Shown here piece after piece: positions 1 to 8,444 of a stretch of 64,000 nt of DNA. The translations under genes were made by a program, and so were the position numbers. Position 1 is the first letter of the stretch; every line of letters starts with the position of its first letter. Under the pieces are notes generated by a model. That model saw only the letters and a program-made list of their open reading frames with translations, made no database searches and was not told where the DNA came from. Source of the DNA: Anaerocaecibacter muris (GTDB lineage Bacteria; Bacillota; Clostridia; Christensenellales; Pumilibacteraceae); assembly GCF_943192945.1 (NCBI RefSeq), contig NZ_CALPCE010000006.1, positions 1-64,000 on the forward strand. The letters run 5' to 3'.

Positions 1-482
1 CTCGTTAAACTACTGCACTTGTAGAATGCGTAACGTCCAATACTTGTAACGCTGTCAGGTATCGTAATGCTCGTTAAACTACTGCACTTGTAGAATGCGT
101 AACGTCCAATACTTGTAACGCTGTCAGGTATCGTAATGCTCGTTAAGCTACTACACTCGCTAAATGCATCACTTTCGATACTTGTAACACCGTCGGGGAT
201 AGTAATGCTCGTTAAGCTACTACACCCGCTAAATGCATCACTTTCGATAATTGTAACACTGTCGGAGATAGTAATGCTCGTTAAGCTACTACACCCGCTG
301 AATGCATCACTTTCGATAATTGTAACATTTTCTCCTATCGTAATGCTTGTTAAACTACTGCACTTGTAGAATGCGTAACTTCCAATAATTGTAACACTGT
401 TGGGAATGGTTACGCTCGTTAAGCCGCTGCACTTGTAGAACGCATAATTTTCGATACTTGTAACGCTGTCGGGAATAGTAAG
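1..482. repeat. Seven tandem 69-bp coding repeats (LRR units)
   Basis: Units begin at 1, 70, 139, 208, 277, 346 and 415. Each is 69 bp (the last is 68 bp to its junction), so each encodes 23 residues. The first two units (1-69 and 70-138) are identical, and units 3-5 form a second closely similar subtype. Identical neighbouring units indicate recent duplication or gene conversion inside the LRR gene. Confidence 0.9.
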
Positions 483-605
483 TTTGCCCGTTATTTCGAT
501 GCCGTTAATATAAAGCGTGTAGTTCGATTTGCCGCAACTCATTAAATCATACAGCCCGTCAATCTTACACCAGTTGGCTAAATTGCCATTGTATGTTATA
601 TCCAT
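1..605 (-). pseudogene. BspA-like leucine-rich repeat protein, 5'-truncated and running off the left edge
   Basis: Read on the minus strand, this is an open frame of 23-residue LRR_5/BspA-type repeats with a core like TIPDSVTSIxxYAFYxCSSL. Such proteins are usually surface-exposed and bind host or matrix components. The first ATG in frame (605..603) overlaps the stop of the upstream gene as TAATG. The frame stays open back to about 650 and that extra part still encodes LRR-like sequence (AIESYAFDNCSSL) before hitting a stop at 651-653. The gene therefore appears to have lost its signal peptide and N-terminal repeats by recombination. The C-terminus is outside the window. The LRR identity is clear; the pseudogene status is inferred from the missing start and signal sequence. 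Confidence 0.75.
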
Positions 606-1072
606 TAAGCTACTGCAATTATCGAATGCATAACTTTCGATAGCGAGTTTTTATAGCTTATTAAAATATGGTTCACGGCAAAAACAACCGCAAAAACAGC
701 GAGCGGAATATTTGCTAAAACGATACCGCTAAACAGAAAAATACACGACGGCAGGATTGAAAGCGACAACGCCTTTAATTTGCCGTTGTTGTTTCGACAG
801 ATAGTCCAAAACATTAAATAGACAAGACACAGTGCGCCGTTCACGGACAGATAAACGATAAGCGCATAATCGAACCAAAAACCAAAGTAAGTGTAGGGGA
901 TATTGAAAATCATAAAAACAAAGCAACCGTATCTGCCTATCTGTTCGGCAATTATAACAGCTTTGTTATTAAACGCACCCGCCGAATTGTTTTTATGTAA
1001 AAAGGCGTAAATTATGTTCGGTATCATTATAATAGCCATTATAATAAGTCCATAATAGTTAAACCAATTCAT
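605..1072 (-). CDS. Small multi-pass membrane protein, C-terminus overlapping LRR debris
   Basis: This 155-aa protein has four or five hydrophobic helices (about residues 5-24, 45-62, 68-90, 103-122 and 124-138). I do not recognise a function. Its last 15 or so residues are encoded by the same bases that encode LRR sequence in another frame (about 605-650). The natural C-terminus was probably replaced when the LRR gene was truncated against it. The start at 1072 is the first ATG and gives a hydrophobic N-terminus. Confidence 0.7.
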   Translation of the reverse strand: MNWFNYYGLIIMAIIMIPNIIYAFLHKNNSAGAFNNKAVIIAEQIGRYGCFVFMIFNIPYTYFGFWFDYALIVYLSVNGALCLVYLMFWTICRNNNGKLKALSLSILPSCIFLFSGIVLANIPLAVFAVVFAVNHILISYKNSLSKVMHSIIAVA

Positions 1073-1164
1073 ATAACAATTATATCACAAATAGTTAAAT
1101 TTTCAAACTTATTTTGTACATATACAAGATTGGTAAGTATTCTAATGAACAAATAGATTTTTGC

Positions 1165-1193
1165 TTGACAAACGTTTTTGCGCTTGATAATAT
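1165..1193 (+). promoter_or_regulatory. Sigma-A type promoter for the 1233 gene
   Basis: TTGACA (1165-1170) and TAATAT (1188-1193) are separated by 17 bases, 39 bases upstream of the ATG. A good ribosome site (AGGAG, about 1221-1225) follows. Confidence 0.65.
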
Positions 1194-1232
1194 AATAATT
1201 AAATAATCGATAAAACGAATAGGAGAAGAAAC

Positions 1233-1736
1233 ATGGATTTAAGTCAAACTCTTTGGCACAGCAAGTCGAACGGGCATAAAAAGTTAATTTTGCTGTTGAT
1301 ATGTCTTATACTACTTATACCGTCCATTGCGGGCGCCATAATTTGCAATTCCAACGGGCATAAAACGCTTACTTTAATTATGATGATAGTTGCGGCTGTG
1401 GTTATATTTGCTACCATAGTCGTGCTTGTTGTGGCAAAATTTACCGGACTCAAATGGAGCGTGTCCAACCTGATTTTTGCGGCGGCGAGTGACGGATTTT
1501 ATTTTACGGGCACAAATAATCAAGATTCATACTTTTTCGCGGAGTGGTCGGAAATCGCAGGTTACTCGATTGCTAATGAAAAAAACGGGATTGCTACCGT
1601 AACGTTATATTTTTCTGCGCCCGCCGACTGCGGAATTTTCGGGAGAGTTAATTTTATAAATATGGTAAATATTTCGGGACTCGAAACGCTCAAATCGGTC
1701 TTTGAAACTTATAATATCAAAGAGCAGCCCCAATAA
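1233..1736 (+). CDS. Two-helix membrane protein of unknown function
   Basis: The 167-aa protein has a short cytoplasmic N-terminus, two membrane helices (about residues 17-37 and 46-67) and a soluble C-terminal half of about 95 residues. That domain may be a small beta-rich PH-like sensor, but this is a guess from its size and position. AGGAG lies 8 bases before the ATG, and a clear promoter at 1165-1193 suggests it is transcribed alone. Confidence 0.75.
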   Translation: MDLSQTLWHSKSNGHKKLILLLICLILLIPSIAGAIICNSNGHKTLTLIMMIVAAVVIFATIVVLVVAKFTGLKWSVSNLIFAAASDGFYFTGTNNQDSYFFAEWSEIAGYSIANEKNGIATVTLYFSAPADCGIFGRVNFINMVNISGLETLKSVFETYNIKEQPQ

Positions 1737-1740
1737 TATC

Positions 1741-2313
1741 TTAATTTGCAAAATGGAATGGACACTTATTACCCAAACACTGTTTATTTTTTTGTGAAAA
1801 TTCGCAAATAATATTATCTATTTCCATTTGTATGTTATATTTTTCTTTTACAAACTTTACCGCATGGGTAAGCGAAAGAAACGCGTTGCGCTTGCAACAC
1901 CGCGCGCCGCCGAGTTTGCTCATGTCCGCTAATACTGCGGCAGTATATTCCATATTATGTTTATAATATTCGTCGTCGCTTAACGGGCTTGTGCCGTGAA
2001 TAATGGATAATGCCGCACCGATGGACGCGACGGAGCCGCAAACGCCCCAATACCCGCACATTGCGCCGGGCATTTTAATCGTGCGTTTTGCAAGCTCGTC
2101 CAAACAGCGATCGAGATCGATAGACCCGCCCGCATTTTTGAACGCGGTTAAAAACGCTGCGCCGTCAAGAAAATGATGTTCGGGACCGTGAATATTAACA
2201 AAGTCGTTTTGCATGATTTTCAACGCGATAGCGACGGGATTCTTTTCGCAATCGCATTTGACGACAGCTTTCTTGATTAAATCGTATTTATCTTCTAACG
2301 AATATTCCGACAT
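1741..2313 (-). CDS. DUF5714 domain protein
   Basis: The 190-aa protein has the DUF5714 pattern: a GPEHHFL segment near residue 44, a Gly/Cys-rich centre (AMCGYWGVCGS) and a C-terminal RCCKRN motif. The family is often found alone or fused to SAM-dependent methyltransferases. The biochemical role is unknown; the conserved cysteines and histidines hint at metal or thiol chemistry. The C-terminal CxxxxCPFH is another possible metal ligand set. It faces the 1233 gene convergently with only 4 bases between them. Confidence 0.75.
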   Translation of the reverse strand: MSEYSLEDKYDLIKKAVVKCDCEKNPVAIALKIMQNDFVNIHGPEHHFLDGAAFLTAFKNAGGSIDLDRCLDELAKRTIKMPGAMCGYWGVCGSVASIGAALSIIHGTSPLSDDEYYKHNMEYTAAVLADMSKLGGARCCKRNAFLSLTHAVKFVKEKYNIQMEIDNIICEFSQKNKQCLGNKCPFHFAN

Positions 2314-2337
2314 TTTATCCTCGAATCATTTTATATT

Positions 2338-2373
2338 AAAACGGAACCTTATAGTTTTATAAGGTTCCGTTTT
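2338..2373 (-). terminator. Rho-independent terminator of the tRNA unit
   Basis: A near-perfect inverted repeat (arms AAAACGGAACCTTATA and TATAAGGTTCCGTTTT) lies immediately 3' of tRNA-Ala on the minus strand and has a T-run in both orientations. Confidence 0.8.
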
Positions 2374-2448
2374 GGTGGAGATAGTGGGACTCGAACCCAT
2401 GACCTATGCGTTGCGAACGCATCGCTCTACCAACTGAGCTATATCCCC
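2373..2448 (-). tRNA. tRNA-Ala (anticodon CGC)
   Basis: The minus strand folds into a full cloverleaf with acceptor GGGGATA/TATCTCC, including the G3:U70 wobble that marks tRNA-Ala, anticodon loop TTCGCAA (anticodon CGC), T-arm GGTTCGAGTCC and an encoded CCA. Confidence 0.93.
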
Positions 2449-2493
2449 ATAGTGGGTTGTCGGGCTGTTTGGGGGAACGCCGTTGCACCCATT

Positions 2494-2568
2494 TGGTGGG
2501 CAATGGGGGGTTCGAACCCTCGACTTCTACCATGTGAAGGTAGCACTCTCCCGCTGAGTTAATTGCCC
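2494..2568 (-). tRNA. tRNA-Val (anticodon CAC)
   Basis: The minus strand folds as a tRNA with acceptor GGGCAAT/ATTGCCC, anticodon stem CTACC/GGTAG around loop TTCACAT (anticodon CAC), T-arm GGTTCGAACCC and an encoded CCA. It lies upstream of tRNA-Ala on the same strand and both share the terminator at 2338-2373. Confidence 0.92.
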
Positions 2569-2847
2569 GTCGGGTTCGCTTGAAACCCATTGACACTGCG
2601 AATAACGACGCTCGTCACCCACAGCGCGTATTTAATTTTATCACGATATTTTATAGTTGTCAAGCAATTTTATGCGGTTGCTCGATTTGCATTTGTTTTA
2701 TTGCGGCGTATGTTTTTGCTTTTTTATTTCGTTTATTTTAATTTATTTAATATCGAAAACAAAAAAATACAAAAAGCATTTAAATTTATTGACGGCGAGC
2801 GTTATAATTAAGTATAATATTAAAAATACATTGAGAGGTTACTGCTA
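2569..2847. other. Intergenic region
   Basis: AT-rich sequence between the divergent tRNA unit and the lipoprotein at 2848. It should contain both promoters. I see no convincing gene; the short ORFs here have no ribosome site. Confidence 0.5.
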
Positions 2848-4506
2848 ATGAAAAAGACCGTGTCGGTTTTATTGAAATTGGTTTTGATTTTTGTTTTGGG
2901 TTTGGCGGCGGTCGCATGCAGTGATGACGATAAAACCGTCGCTCCGCCTGAAATAACGGGCATTTATGCGGAGGGCGTGGAAACGCAGTACGACGGCGCG
3001 GCGCACGGCATACAGGTGCTCAATACGCAAAGCGGCGACGTCATTTATTACTCTTTGGACAAGGTAACATGGAGCACGGAGAACATGCAGTTCACTTTGC
3101 CTGACGAATACAAAGTTTATTTCAGAGTGGAGAGAAGCGGGTATAAGACTTACGAGGGGAGTGCTGTTGTACTCATTACGAAAGCGGTATTGAGCGGAAT
3201 AAGCGCCGCCGACGCGACGTTCATTTACGACGGGAACAAACACGGAATAACCGTCAAAGGTACGGAGGTCGGCGACGAAATTACATATTCGAGCGCGGGT
3301 GAAAGCGCGGTCGGCGAGTACATAATTTATTACACTGTGTCGCGGGCGTATGGCGAATATAAAGACGAGTGCAAACTTACGATACTGCCGAAAATTCAGG
3401 GCGAATACGTCAATTCCGAAAACGGCGGGATAATATTGACCGTGAGGTCGGCTATTATTGACGGTGCGGAACTGAATATGACTTACGGAATTTCCGGCGC
3501 GGGCATGATTGGGGAAACGGAATTCAAGGTCGAGGGCAACACCTTGACGCTCGACGGAAAGCAATATGAAAAGTTGGCGGAAAGCGAAAAGATATACAGG
3601 CTGAACGTCAACGGTCGTGCGGCGTACTTTAAGGGAAACAAAACGGGCGCGGAAGTGAAAATAGAGTTTAAAGACGGCGGCGCGGAAATATCGAGCTTGG
3701 GCAAAATAATAACGACCGAGCCGAACGTAAACTTTGCGGAAGGGTTTGCGCTTGCCGATTATTCGACTTGTAATGTTGTGATGACGATTAGTCAAGATAC
3801 GGATATAGTTTTAACCGAGCGCGAGGAAAATAACGAGTCGGATAAATACAGCCTTGTTGTGTACGACGGCGAGTATCACGACGTTTGTTCCGACGGCGCG
3901 CAACTTTTGTATAATATTCAGGACGAATATACCGACGATACGCCGCATTATAAAGAAGTTGGGAAGTATGTAGTAGAAGCGGTCGTGATTAAGGACGGGT
4001 ACTTGCCGCAGATTATTTCCGTAACGCTGGAAATAGTCGAAAACATTTACGGCACATATTACAACGCGAAAAATTTGATAGAAATATCAAGCGAAAGGAC
4101 TTCGGTCAATTACGAACATCAAGAATTGAAATACATTGACGGGCAATGGACGTTGAACGGTCAGTCCGTAAAGATAACCGATAATGGAATAGAAATCGCG
4201 GGCGAGATTTACGCCAAACGCGCCGAAGAAAAAATTTTGGCAGTCAAGATAAACGACGATATGACGGTATTGCGTCATGAAAGCATGCAGTTTTTTATAA
4301 CCGCAGACTATAATGAAGGTGCCGTGACCATCGCCGACGAAAGCGACAATACTTTATTGCATATAGAAATAGACGGCAAGATCGAGAATGTTATTGCGAA
4401 CGGCGAAATTTTGTTGGAAATAGAGGACGGTATGTATATCGTCGGAACAGGTCAAACGGGTAAAGACGGCATTACTCGGCTGTCGATAGAAGTTATTAAA
4501 AAATAG
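2848..4506 (+). CDS. Lipoprotein with MBG-like (YDG) repeats
   Basis: The 552-aa exported protein has a signal peptide ending in LAAVAC (lipidated Cys about residue 24). Three segments begin with the YDG motif (QYDGAAHG, IYDGNKHG, VYDGEYH), which matches bacterial MBG/YDG beta-sandwich domains found in surface adhesins. Between them are beta-rich segments. No catalytic motif is visible. It is probably a cell-surface anchored binding or spacer protein. The ATG follows a GAGAGG ribosome site, and there is no close partner downstream on the same strand. Confidence 0.75.
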   Translation: MKKTVSVLLKLVLIFVLGLAAVACSDDDKTVAPPEITGIYAEGVETQYDGAAHGIQVLNTQSGDVIYYSLDKVTWSTENMQFTLPDEYKVYFRVERSGYKTYEGSAVVLITKAVLSGISAADATFIYDGNKHGITVKGTEVGDEITYSSAGESAVGEYIIYYTVSRAYGEYKDECKLTILPKIQGEYVNSENGGIILTVRSAIIDGAELNMTYGISGAGMIGETEFKVEGNTLTLDGKQYEKLAESEKIYRLNVNGRAAYFKGNKTGAEVKIEFKDGGAEISSLGKIITTEPNVNFAEGFALADYSTCNVVMTISQDTDIVLTEREENNESDKYSLVVYDGEYHDVCSDGAQLLYNIQDEYTDDTPHYKEVGKYVVEAVVIKDGYLPQIISVTLEIVENIYGTYYNAKNLIEISSERTSVNYEHQELKYIDGQWTLNGQSVKITDNGIEIAGEIYAKRAEEKILAVKINDDMTVLRHESMQFFITADYNEGAVTIADESDNTLLHIEIDGKIENVIANGEILLEIEDGMYIVGTGQTGKDGITRLSIEVIKK

Positions 4507-4524
4507 CTGTTTGCATATATTGTT

Positions 4525-4874
4525 TTATGTCGGTTTAGTTGGATCGAGCACGAAACAGTTTATAAAGAGGGCAAGGGACGAAATGACCTTGCCGATAAAC
4601 AGTTCGCCGCGAGTGGTGCGCAAGGTGGCGCAAAGCACATCGGGCGAGTAGAAAATGGCATAGGACATTGCGCTGCTAACGGTTTTTCTTGAAATGCCGT
4701 AAGTAGCGGCGATGCGGGAATAAATTGTTTGAAGCCTCGAACACTCGTCCTTGGCGCGGATCGCGACGGCTTCCGCAAGGAAAAGAAAGCCTTGTAGGTG
4801 AGGCGCACGTCGAGCGCGAACAACATTATTTCCGCAAACTCATATAAGTGATTTGAATAGTGACGGTATGACAT
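4525..4874 (-). pseudogene. Spo0A C-terminal-like protein, frameshifted
   Basis: From ATG 4874 the frame reads through YEFAEIMLFALDVRLTYK. It then needs a one-base shift at about 4791-4794 (an AA run before GG) to continue as GFLFLAEAVAIRAKDE and IAATYGISRKTVSSAMSY, ending at TAA 4525-4527. In that repaired frame it parallels the intact neighbour at 4884-5303, including the helix-turn-helix part of the Spo0A effector domain. The break is one base and could be a real mutation or a base-call error. The single-frame translation here (Ser/Pro/Arg-rich C-terminus) is not protein-like. Confidence 0.6.
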
Positions 4875-4883
4875 AAACAGATA

Positions 4884-5303
4884 TTAGTTTAATGACGCGT
4901 CGTCTTTTGTCGCGGCGACATCGGCGGCGACGTCAACGTCAGTGTCGGAGTCGAGCGAAATGTCGACTGGATTTAAATAGTTGTGCTCTATGTAGAGAGC
5001 AATGGAAGAAATAATGCCGGAGGGCGACATGGTTTTGTCGGTCAAGCCGAAGTTGACTTTGACGTCCTCGCAATGGGTGTGAATCAAGTAATTGATAGCG
5101 CGATTGACGCAGTGGCGAGGAATGTCGTGCTTTTCGGCAACCAAGTCGTACAGGATATGCCAGCGTTTTGGATTGTATAAGAGCTGAAAAGCAACGGCTT
5201 CTGAAATGTAAGTAAAGCCGTCGAGGTTGGTGGGAACGGAGCAACGCTGTAAAATAGCTTGAGCGAAGCGCACGATTTTGACGAAGTCATTGGAATCAGT
5301 CAT
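4884..5303 (-). CDS. Spo0A C-terminal-like DNA-binding protein
   Basis: The 139-aa protein resembles the DNA-binding effector domain of sporulation regulator Spo0A without the receiver domain. It has VPTNLDGFTYISEAV (compare the start of the Spo0A-C fold), then YDLVAEKHDIPRHCVNRAINY for the recognition-helix region. The C-terminus is an acidic, low-complexity tail. It probably acts as a local transcription regulator and is not itself the sporulation master switch. It is transcribed towards its frameshifted paralogue at 4525-4874, with the two genes 9 bases apart, and divergently from the carbohydrate locus. Upstream on the minus strand is a GGGAG ribosome site. Confidence 0.7.
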   Translation of the reverse strand: MTDSNDFVKIVRFAQAILQRCSVPTNLDGFTYISEAVAFQLLYNPKRWHILYDLVAEKHDIPRHCVNRAINYLIHTHCEDVKVNFGLTDKTMSPSGIISSIALYIEHNYLNPVDISLDSDTDVDVAADVAATKDDASLN

Positions 5304-5678
5304 AGAAAAAAACTCCCGTAATCATAAGTAAATTTCCCCCTCCGTATATATAGACGTTTTAAGTCATGCGTTTTGGCGATGTTTTTTGAAAATTTTTTAA
5401 ATTTTTTCGTTTTTATTTTTCCCATACTTTTTGCACAGTGTTTGCGCGGCGCGCGGCATGGCTTTTATAAGCCGTCCGCGCTTTTTTATTGATATTTCGC
5501 GTGCCGTCCGTTTGTTCGTTTCGCGTTTTCGAGCGTCAGTTCGTCGCGTGCCGCCGCTTGAATTTGCTTAATCGATTAAGCGCATACTATGCTCGATTGT
5601 CTGTTTCGACAGCTTGTGCGGCGGGCGATTGTTTAGCCGAAATTCTTGCAAATTTTCCTAAAATTTTCAAAAAACCTA
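5304..5678. other. Long divergent intergenic region
   Basis: About 375 bases without a gene between the Spo0A-C-like gene and the GH43 promoter. It holds T-rich tracts near 5378-5420 and a GC-rich hairpin-like patch near 5446-5480. It probably carries the minus-strand promoter. I see nothing else supportable. Confidence 0.4.
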
Positions 5679-5707
5679 TTGACTTTACCCGTAAAGTATG
5701 GTAATAT
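5679..5707 (+). promoter_or_regulatory. Promoter of the GH43/ABC transporter operon
   Basis: TTGACT (5679-5684) and TAATAT (5702-5707) are separated by exactly 17 bases. The -35 is overlapped by one operator-like palindrome and a second lies just after the -10. Confidence 0.75.
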
Positions 5708-5728
5708 ATGCTTACTTTACGGGTAAAG
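5683..5728. promoter_or_regulatory. Pair of LacI-type operator palindromes
   Basis: CTTTACCCGTAAAG (5683-5696) and CTTTACGGGTAAAG (5715-5728) are each nearly palindromic and are reverse complements of each other, with centres 32 bases apart. Flanking a promoter in this way suits cooperative repression. The likely ligand is the LacI-family protein at 21684-22661, but the pairing is inferred from proximity only. Confidence 0.65.
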
Positions 5729-5763
5729 TAAGTTTTTACGGCGTTCGTACAACGGAGGTAATG

Positions 5764-6966
5764 ATGAAGACTGACAAAAAATGCACGCCGAAAAGCGTTG
5801 CGGGAATATTGTCGGCGGTAGTCGTTGCGATAGGCGGCTGTCTTGCTTTTTGTGCGTGCGGCGAAAAGCCGAACAGCGGGAAACCCGACGTTCCGCCCGA
5901 CCCGCCCAAAGTTGCCGTAAACAACGATTATATGAATCCTATTTACCCGTTGCACAACGGGGAGAAAAAGCCGTTATACACCGCCGATCCTTATGCGATA
6001 AGGGGCGACGACGGCAAGTTTTACATGTATTGCACGCAGACCGAAACGTACACTGACGACAGCGCGCTTGCGCCGACGTTTAAACGCGGTCCTATATTCG
6101 TGTCCGACGATTGCGTCAACTGGACATACAAAGCGGACGTATTCCAAAGCTACACGCCCGACTGGGGCGCGGAGGGCGCGGGGGTATGGGCGCCGACCGT
6201 GTTGAAAGTGGGCGACTACTACAATTACTACTATTCTTATTCGGGCGGCAATTACGACAACCCCGAAATAGGCATAGGCGTGGCGCGGTCGCAAACGCCT
6301 TACGGACCGTGGACGCATTACGGCAAGCTGTTTAATTCGGGCGAAATAGGCGTTGTCAATTCGATTGACCCGCACGTGCTTTACGACAACGGCAAGCTGT
6401 ATATGGTGTTCGGTTCTTACGGCGGGCTTATAACGCTTGTGGAGCTGGAAGCCGACGGGCTGTCGCTCAAAGGCGGGCTTGACAATCAGCGCGAGAACAA
6501 AGTTGCGCTTGCCGGGTTTGAAACTTACGCGATGGAGAATTACGAGGCTTCCATAATTCTCGAACGCGACGGCAAGTATTATCTTTTTCTTTCGACGGGC
6601 ACGACGTTGAGCGGGTTAAAATCCACATACCGCGTTGTTGTGGCTACTTCCGACAGCATAACGGGGCCGTACAAGGATTCCAAGGGGCGCGACATGTTCG
6701 GACCCAACCGCGGCGACTATGTGGTTGCGCCGTCCATGGCGGGCGCGATGGGCGTCGGGCACATGTGCCTTATAGAGGACGATATAGGAGATATTTGGAT
6801 GCTTTACCACGGGTACGACACGCAAGCGGACAAAAACAAAGAGTGGCGCGTGCTGTACCTCGACAAGCTGATATGGGGCGAAAACGGTCTGCCCGAAGTG
6901 GAGGACAAACATGCGTCCAACCACGAAATCAAACACGGACCGTATATAAACGCGCTCGAACAGTAA
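5764..6966 (+). CDS. GH43 family glycoside hydrolase lipoprotein
   Basis: The protein is an exported five-bladed beta-propeller GH43 enzyme of the arabinanase/arabinofuranosidase/xylosidase group. The start at ATG 5764 lies 5 bases after GGAGGT; an upstream frame extension to 5698 crosses the promoter and is rejected. A signal peptide ends near LAFCAC. The GH43 catalytic pattern is visible: base Asp in YTADPYAI, pKa-modulating Asp in SIDPHVL, and acid Glu in YEASIIL. The C-terminal MLYHGYD...LYLDKLIW block is typical of endo-arabinanase-like members. First gene of the operon, followed by a paralogue 93 bases downstream. Exact substrate cannot be read from sequence. Confidence 0.85.
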   Translation: MKTDKKCTPKSVAGILSAVVVAIGGCLAFCACGEKPNSGKPDVPPDPPKVAVNNDYMNPIYPLHNGEKKPLYTADPYAIRGDDGKFYMYCTQTETYTDDSALAPTFKRGPIFVSDDCVNWTYKADVFQSYTPDWGAEGAGVWAPTVLKVGDYYNYYYSYSGGNYDNPEIGIGVARSQTPYGPWTHYGKLFNSGEIGVVNSIDPHVLYDNGKLYMVFGSYGGLITLVELEADGLSLKGGLDNQRENKVALAGFETYAMENYEASIILERDGKYYLFLSTGTTLSGLKSTYRVVVATSDSITGPYKDSKGRDMFGPNRGDYVVAPSMAGAMGVGHMCLIEDDIGDIWMLYHGYDTQADKNKEWRVLYLDKLIWGENGLPEVEDKHASNHEIKHGPYINALEQ

Positions 6967-7059
6967 GACGGCGGCGGGTCGTTGTGACCGACCTGTTTCA
7001 CGGCTCAAACGGCAAACGCTTTGCGCTTTGCAACCCTTTACAAGGAGAATTTACACGTT

Positions 7060-8238
7060 ATGAAAAAAGCCGCATGGCTGTTAGCCGCAATGTCCGCAAC
7101 GTTTGCAATAACGGGTTGCTCGGACGTAAAGCCGGACAACGGAGAAAAACCGATCGAACCTATCGATCCCAATCCGCCCGTCGTCGAGTACGAACAAAAA
7201 AATTATACCAACCCGCTTAAAATCCTCAAACAGGACGGAACGGAGTATTTTGTAACGACCGCCGACCCCGACATAATTTTGGGCGACGACGGGTTCTTTT
7301 ACATGTACCCGACCAACTGCCTGTGCGAAATGGGCGAAAAAGGCATGATGTTCGACCGCGGACCTATTTTTAAAAGCTCGAACATGACGGAGTGGACGTG
7401 GTGCGGCAGCGTATTCGACGGACACCCCGACGCGGGCAACTGGGGCGCGAAGGACGCGGGCGTATGGGCGCCGTCCATTGTCAAAATAGGCGACAAGTAC
7501 AATTATTATTATTCACTGTCGTCGTGGGGCGATCAAAACCCGGGGATCGGCGTGGCTGTCGGCGATTCGCCCAACGGGCCGTGGACGCATTACGGCAAGG
7601 TAGTGGATCAAAAGGATTCGGGCGTGCGCAACGGCATAGATCCCAAAGTGCTTATAGACGACGATAAAGTTTATATGGTTTGGGGATCGTTTTTCGGCAT
7701 TGCCTGCATACAGCTCACCGACGACGGCATAGAACCGTTTTACGCGGGGAGCGAGCTTAAAAATCATTTGACTTATATAATAGCCGACAACACGGGCGGC
7801 GGCGGTATGAATATCGACATCAATTACGAGGGGTCGTACATCATCAAGCGCGACGGCTATTATTACTTTTTCGGGTCGCAGGGTACCTGTCTTGACGGCA
7901 TGAACTCCACTTATAACGTAAAGGTGGGCAAGTCCGAAAGTCTGTTCGGACCGTACCTCGACAGCGCGGGCAAGGAGCTTGCGACAGAGAGTAACGGCGA
8001 TTTGGTAGTCGGACCGAGCGAAACCGTTGCGGGCACGGGACACAATGCGGTTATTCGGGACTTAAACGGAGATTGGTGGCTTGTGTATCACGGGTTTTAC
8101 GGCTTGGGCGAAAATTCGGACGAACGCTCGCTGTTTATAGATAAGCTCTTGTGGGACGAAAACACGGGCATGCCATACGTGGAGGGCAAGGTTCCGTCGC
8201 TAACCGAAAAGCTCGGACCCAAGGTCTACAAGAAATAA
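7060..8238 (+). CDS. GH43 family glycoside hydrolase lipoprotein (paralogue)
   Basis: The 392-aa protein starts at ATG 7060, preceded by AAGGAGA; the longer frame from 7021 lacks a ribosome site. The lipobox is ITGC. The catalytic layout matches the preceding gene: TADPDIIL, GIDPKVL and YEGSYIIK, with a C-terminal LVYHGFYG...LFIDKLLW block. The two genes are probably an old tandem duplication with related specificity, acting together at the cell surface to release short arabino- or xylo-oligosaccharides for the transporter that follows. Confidence 0.85.
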   Translation: MKKAAWLLAAMSATFAITGCSDVKPDNGEKPIEPIDPNPPVVEYEQKNYTNPLKILKQDGTEYFVTTADPDIILGDDGFFYMYPTNCLCEMGEKGMMFDRGPIFKSSNMTEWTWCGSVFDGHPDAGNWGAKDAGVWAPSIVKIGDKYNYYYSLSSWGDQNPGIGVAVGDSPNGPWTHYGKVVDQKDSGVRNGIDPKVLIDDDKVYMVWGSFFGIACIQLTDDGIEPFYAGSELKNHLTYIIADNTGGGGMNIDINYEGSYIIKRDGYYYFFGSQGTCLDGMNSTYNVKVGKSESLFGPYLDSAGKELATESNGDLVVGPSETVAGTGHNAVIRDLNGDWWLVYHGFYGLGENSDERSLFIDKLLWDENTGMPYVEGKVPSLTEKLGPKVYKK

Positions 8239-8444
8239 CGCCGCGGCGCGGAGTATTACATAAGACCGCGCGCATAGGCAGACGCTAATACTATCGGCTA
8301 CTTCGTCGCAAAAGGCAATGATAAGCCTATTGTTCCGTTGCGAAAATTGTCGAAAAATCGGCGGTTGGGCGGAAAAACATCTCAAAAATCACCAAAAAAT
8401 CAATACAAAATCGGTAAACGAATTTCGGAACAGGAGGTAAGTTT
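8239..8444. other. Intergenic region before the transporter genes
   Basis: 206 bases, with no gene. An AT-rich segment precedes the strong GGAGG of the binding-protein gene. A secondary promoter is possible but I cannot point to clear -35/-10 boxes. Confidence 0.35.

Noticed and set aside
136-369. Plus-strand 77-residue repeat ORF
   Set aside because: It is the antisense of the LRR gene and has no ribosome site.
1-482. Direct repeats that could suggest a CRISPR array
   Set aside because: Units are contiguous 69-mers without unique spacers, and translate on the minus strand as leucine-rich repeats.
2357-2596. Minus-strand ORF across the tRNA genes
   Set aside because: It lies entirely over two tRNAs and the translation is an artefact of tRNA sequence.
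2869-3795. Long minus-strand ORF opposite the 2848 lipoprotein
   Set aside because: Arg/Val-rich antisense shadow of a gene with signal peptide and ribosome site; similar shadows opposite the GH43, ABC and Ig genes were dismissed for the same reason.
5698-5763. Upstream start for the first GH43 gene
   Set aside because: It would begin within the promoter and operator; GGAGGT points to ATG 5764.
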